Assembly: GCA_017530275.1 (NCBI GenBank)
Contig: JAFXMP010000277.1
Location: forward strand, 1 to 8,835
DNA: 8,835 nucleotides
Direction: 5' to 3'
DNA from: Clostridia bacterium
GTDB lineage: Bacteria; Bacillota_A; Clostridia; Christensenellales; Aristaeellaceae
In this document: one piece after another, positions 5,773 to 8,835 of the stretch
Numbering within the stretch: the stretch's first letter is position 1
Layout: each line of letters starts with the position of its first letter
The notes under the pieces: model-generated
The model's database searches: none
Told to the model about the DNA's origin: nothing
What the model saw: only the letters and a program-made list of their open reading frames with translations
Position numbers and translations under genes: made by a program

Positions 5773-5832
5773 ATCATGCTTGGATTTCAATCATGTGCGT
5801 GCTTTTGTTCCTATCACGATCAAAGTAACGGA

Positions 5833-7896
5833 TTATTGCAATTCGTATTCCACCATCCTCGCCGTATCGTTGAGCTTTTGCAGCAGGGTCTTAACGTCCA
5901 TCTGACCGGCGGCAAAGCGGGAAATCAAGGGGGTGAGCTGTTCCGTAAAGGAAGGCGTCAGCAGGACGGAATGGATAGGAAACGAAACTGCGGATAAGGT
6001 ATTCTGCCATGCCGCAATATCCTCCGCTGTAATATGGTATGGCTTTTGATCGTATGGTTCCACGGCGTCCGTGTGCAGCAGATACCAGTGCATCAGGCTG
6101 TATTCTTTCCGGCTGTTCTGCGCAATGAATTCTTCGGCCAAGGCTTTGTTCCGCGAGGCGGGGTTTACGATCATAACCTGCATTGCGCCTTGAAAAACAG
6201 GGGCTTCTCCTTTGGAAAAGGTGAAGGGCGGCAGAGCCTTTTTCATGCCCAGGAAGGCGGAATGGCTGGAATAAGACTGTGTTGGCCAGAAGATGGAATG
6301 AGCTCCGATGCTTTCACTGTCCCAGAAAATGTCAGCTTCATCATAACTGTCTATCCCACGTTCCAGCAAAGACGTGCGAATCTGCCAAAGCTGATTCAGC
6401 GTATCCTGAAGAGCGGCGTCTGTAAAGTTTACAGTCTGTCCCTTTTGTTCCATCTCCACGATATAAGCGGTCAGCACCTGATTCACCATGTCTTCAAAAT
6501 CCCAGCGCATCAGGAACAGATCGTTTTCGTCGTTTTCCATGTCCTCAAATTCCAGCATCATCGTGAAGAATTCCTGCCAGGTGGTGGGATACACAGTGGA
6601 GCCAAAGTATTTTTCCCACAAAGGTTCATTGACTTCCCAGGTTCCCCGCACATAGACATCCCAAGGATAGGCGATCACACGTCCCTGGCTGTCTTTGAGA
6701 CATTCCGCCAATTCCGGATACATCCTTGCTATGCTGTCCTGAATATCCTGGTTAGTCATAGGACTGACAAATCCTTTTTCCACCAGGCTGGAAAACGCAC
6801 CCGTCACATTCACGCTGAAAATGTCCGTGGAGTTGTCGCCGCCACGGATTGCGTCCGCAATATCGGCGGCGGTCAGGTCATTCTCCACCTGCCAATCAAG
6901 CAGAACTTGAGGGTGTGAAGCGGCAAACGCTTTCCGCAGCACAGGATCGTCGCTGAGCGTCCGAAGACGGAGCGTATTGGAATGGGCATCCGCACTGTTC
7001 CCGTTTGCTGTCGCCACCCAAATACCGCTGCAAATGTACACATACTGTCCGTCCCGTGTCACGTTTCCTTCTCCCCACATATAATCCGTGGGCACTTTCG
7101 ATTTCAACTGGAAAGCTTTTCCGTTTCGGGACGTATAGATGCCATTGTCATTCGCCATATAGATAGTATCGGTGGAAGCGTCATAGGCCAATCCTTCGCT
7201 GGCCGGGGAAGTTTGGTTCAGGTCGATGATCTTGCCGGACGACACCTCCAGCGTTTTAAGCTGGGAAGCGCCTTCCCTGTCTCCACATGCCAGCAGGAGC
7301 TGTCCGTTATATGCGGCCATGCGATATGCTTCATGGACGGAAAGCTCCCTGGTTTTACCGTTTGACAAGTCGATTTCCAATATGAAATTGGGTTTCTGAT
7401 CAAAACAGTTGAGAAGCATATACAGCTTGTGGTTCATGACCAATGCGCCATACTGTGCGACATCTTCCCCGGTGTCCAAACAGAAAGCAGATGCGTCAAA
7501 GGTTCCATTCCAATGAAGACCATCCTCTGTGACGATCCCCAATTTCCCGGAATACTGATTCAGGGCATAGAGCGTATCCCCATCTTCAGCCAGGATCGTT
7601 ACCGTATCGTCAATCTGCGCCCGGTTTGCCGCAGGGAGGTCGCTGTATGTTTTACTGTAGTTCTCAAACATTTCCCTGGTTGGTACGGGCAGCACGGCGA
7701 TTTGTACGGGTTCACTTTCATCGTAACTCCAGCGCATCAGGTTTCCATCCCGATCCAGCACCCATGCGTGATGATCGCCAAGGAAATATGCGTTCATCCA
7801 GGTTTCGTCGAATCGGACGATGAAGCCTTCTGCCTGTACGGGCAGGCAGCCCAGCAGCAAAATGAGTGCGACAAACAAAGCCATGACCTTTTTCAT
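5833..7896 (-). CDS. Propeller-like / extracellular solute-binding protein fusion
   Basis: A 687-residue exported protein. The frame extends 56 codons upstream, but the start at 7896 has AGGAGGG six bases before it and opens a signal peptide (MKKVMALFVALILLLGC). Export could use a lipobox at LLGC17 or signal peptidase I at VQA22. Residues about 35-305 show repeated short strands with turn motifs (DGDTLYALNQYSGKL, NHKLYMLLN, NGQLLLACG, TDTIYMANDNGIY, DGQYVYICSG), resembling a beta-propeller. Residues about 308-687 carry the pattern of family-1 ABC solute-binding proteins: TLSDDPVLRKAFAASHPQV, a TDIFSV strand, AYPWDVYVRGTWEVNEPLWEKYFG with PTTWQEF, NPASRNKALAEEFI and a C-terminal FAAGQMDVKTLLQKL helix. 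No permease or ATPase gene is present, so it may work as a receptor or pair with a distant transporter. The substrate is unknown. It is separated from the regulator by a likely terminator. Confidence 0.88.
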   Translation of the reverse strand: MKKVMALFVALILLLGCLPVQAEGFIVRFDETWMNAYFLGDHHAWVLDRDGNLMRWSYDESEPVQIAVLPVPTREMFENYSKTYSDLPAANRAQIDDTVTILAEDGDTLYALNQYSGKLGIVTEDGLHWNGTFDASAFCLDTGEDVAQYGALVMNHKLYMLLNCFDQKPNFILEIDLSNGKTRELSVHEAYRMAAYNGQLLLACGDREGASQLKTLEVSSGKIIDLNQTSPASEGLAYDASTDTIYMANDNGIYTSRNGKAFQLKSKVPTDYMWGEGNVTRDGQYVYICSGIWVATANGNSADAHSNTLRLRTLSDDPVLRKAFAASHPQVLLDWQVENDLTAADIADAIRGGDNSTDIFSVNVTGAFSSLVEKGFVSPMTNQDIQDSIARMYPELAECLKDSQGRVIAYPWDVYVRGTWEVNEPLWEKYFGSTVYPTTWQEFFTMMLEFEDMENDENDLFLMRWDFEDMVNQVLTAYIVEMEQKGQTVNFTDAALQDTLNQLWQIRTSLLERGIDSYDEADIFWDSESIGAHSIFWPTQSYSSHSAFLGMKKALPPFTFSKGEAPVFQGAMQVMIVNPASRNKALAEEFIAQNSRKEYSLMHWYLLHTDAVEPYDQKPYHITAEDIAAWQNTLSAVSFPIHSVLLTPSFTEQLTPLISRFAAGQMDVKTLLQKLNDTARMVEYELQ

Positions 7897-7952
7897 GTTT
7901 TTCCCTCCTGTTATTGAATTGTTATCTATGATTATCCGCAGCCTCAATCGGC

Positions 7953-7978
7953 GCGACTCCGCTTCATGCGGAGATCGC
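7953..7978 (-). other. Stem-loop in the leader of the solute-binding-protein gene
   Basis: On the minus strand GCGA(T)CTCCGC pairs with GCGGAGTCGC around an ATGAA loop: ten pairs with a single bulged T. It lies about 57-82 bases before the start codon and is not followed by a T-tract. It may stabilise a processed mRNA end or modulate expression; no known riboswitch is recognised. Confidence 0.5.
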
Positions 7979-7995
7979 TTGTTTCGGCTGATTTC

Positions 7996-8035
7996 ACCGC
8001 CGATGAGATTCCCGCCACTGGCGGTCATCGGCGGT
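7996..8035 (-). repeat. Nested inverted repeat abutting the PepSY-protein stop codon
   Basis: The arms ACCGCCGATGA (7996-8006) and TCATCGGCGGT (8025-8035) are perfectly complementary over 11 bp and enclose a second hairpin CCGCC-ACT-GGCGG (8012-8024). It starts on the very base after the stop codon. With no T-tract it is not a standard intrinsic terminator; a 3'-end stabiliser, a rho-independent relic or a REP-like palindrome are options. Confidence 0.6.
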
Positions 8036-8835
8036 TCATCCGTTTCCGACGGACAAATCATCATGCCAAATCTGTTCGATCTCGCCGTTTTCTGCGTTGA
8101 CCGCTACGGTATAAGCATCAGGATCGTTCCAATAATAAATGATCCATACACGAATGGTATTCCCTTCGTCAGTTACCCACAAAGAGAAGCTTTCATGGAA
8201 GGCTTCGCCTCTGACAAGCGCGCTGCCATCCACCTGGTAAACGGTTTGAATCGCTTCCAGTGCCAAGGCCGCGGCATCTTCCTGCGTTATATCCTTTTCA
8301 TTCGGCAGTGTATTCCGATAGAATGCCAGATCGTATCCTGCACTGCGGAATAATGCGTCATAAGCTGCCCGATCCTCCGGCGACATCTCATCCAGATTCG
8401 TTGTTCCAGGATATTTTTTCAAGATCTGCTGTGCCTGCTCTAACAGATTTAGTACCCATGGAAGCATATCTGCGCTGTATGCCTGGGCTTGTCCCCATGT
8501 TTCTTCCGTATAGTTCCCCGTATCCACATTCAGGAGCGACCATTCGCAGGAAAGGATCTCGCCGGTTTCTACAGAAAGCGTGACCTGGTATTCTCCCAGC
8601 TTATCCACATCCGCCCAATGCCAGTTCCCCATGTTATACGGCAGCCAGGTGATTTGCCAAAGCGAACGATCCTGTTCTTTGACCATGGCGGAACGAACCT
8701 GGAACAACGACTGCCAGTTTCCCTGCAGGCCAAAGGCTGCCTCTGCTGCTTCTTCTGCTTTTTTGATTGCGTCTTTTTCGGACAGGACATTATGCTTTGG
8801 AAGGATATACTGTTTCGGCAGCAAATCGCCGAGCC
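8036..8835 (-). CDS. PepSY-like repeat protein, N-terminus outside window
   Basis: The frame is open from the window edge to the TGA at 8036 (266 complete codons). A TTG at 8824 exists, but no ribosome site is visible, and the frame continues upstream in coding style, so I treat the gene as 5'-truncated. Two repeats of a PepSY/YpeB-like pattern are visible. The first runs from the helix LSEKDAIKKAEEAAEAAFG to strands ending YQVTLSVETGEILSCEW. The second runs from ITQEDAAALALEAIQTVYQVD to IIYYWNDPDAYTVAVNAENGEIEQIW at the C-terminus. A helical linker of about 70 residues separates them. PepSY domains typically occur in secreted or membrane proteins that inhibit or modulate proteases or sensors. 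The signal peptide would be outside the window, so export is assumed rather than seen. Confidence 0.75.
   Translation of the reverse strand, partial: LGDLLPKQYILPKHNVLSEKDAIKKAEEAAEAAFGLQGNWQSLFQVRSAMVKEQDRSLWQITWLPYNMGNWHWADVDKLGEYQVTLSVETGEILSCEWSLLNVDTGNYTEETWGQAQAYSADMLPWVLNLLEQAQQILKKYPGTTNLDEMSPEDRAAYDALFRSAGYDLAFYRNTLPNEKDITQEDAAALALEAIQTVYQVDGSALVRGEAFHESFSLWVTDEGNTIRVWIIYYWNDPDAYTVAVNAENGEIEQIWHDDLSVGNG

Larger units (their letters stand above)
7897..8035. other. 139-bp intergenic region with two structured elements
   Basis: It contains a nested inverted repeat directly after the upstream stop, a second hairpin at 7953-7978, and an AT-rich stretch before the ribosome site. GATAAT (minus strand, 7936-7931) could be a -10 for the solute-binding-protein gene, but no matching -35 is seen. 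The frame is open through it, but there is no sign that it is translated. Confidence 0.5.

Noticed and set aside
7897..8064. Longer N-terminus for the solute-binding protein
   Set aside because: It would translate through two hairpins and place the signal peptide internally; the start at 7896 has a strong ribosome site.
8036..8824. Complete gene starting at TTG 8824
   Set aside because: The frame continues to the window edge, no ribosome site is seen, and the protein has no signal peptide at that point; a truncated gene is more likely.

Overview
The window reads as part of a Gram-positive, Clostridia-like chromosome. Supporting signs are mid-range GC, strong AGGAGG-type ribosome binding sites, an OmpR-class response regulator with a two-TM histidine kinase, and many secreted proteins with Sec signal peptides. 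The exact taxon cannot be read from the sequence. Every protein-coding gene I can support lies on the minus strand, so biological order runs from high to low coordinates.

Layout in direction of transcription. (1) 8835-8036: the C-terminal part of a PepSY-like repeat protein. (2) 8035-7897: a 139-bp gap with two strong stem-loops. (3) 7896-5833: a secreted protein fusing a propeller-like N-terminal half to an ABC-type extracellular solute-binding domain; no permease is visible. (4) 5832-5702: a compact control region with a candidate response-regulator operator, a -10 element and a terminator-like hairpin that ends directly at the next start codon. (5) 5701-5039 and 5042-3549: an OmpR-family regulator and its kinase, overlapping by 4 bp. 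(6) 3428-3252: a 58-residue single-TM protein. (7) 3250-3167: a second control region with three TTACAA boxes at an 11-bp period. (8) 3166-2003, 1990-845 and 832-1: three tandem paralogous secreted proteins of unknown function, the last running off the window.

The one strong plus-strand signal is between the kinase and the small gene. It consists of an extended -10 promoter (3450-3479), about 100 nt of foldable RNA, and a textbook intrinsic terminator (3581-3615). This predicts a roughly 130-nt non-coding RNA, antisense to the 3' end of the kinase mRNA and to the kinase/small-gene junction.

Working model (inference): the two-component system autoregulates and also drives the three-paralog operon through the shared TTACAA-N5 direct repeats. 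The paralogs act outside the membrane, and the kinase has a sensor domain of about 140 residues there. The antisense RNA could tune the kinase/small-protein message. The arrangement recalls walRK-yycHI (regulator, kinase, extracytoplasmic partners), but I claim no homology to it.
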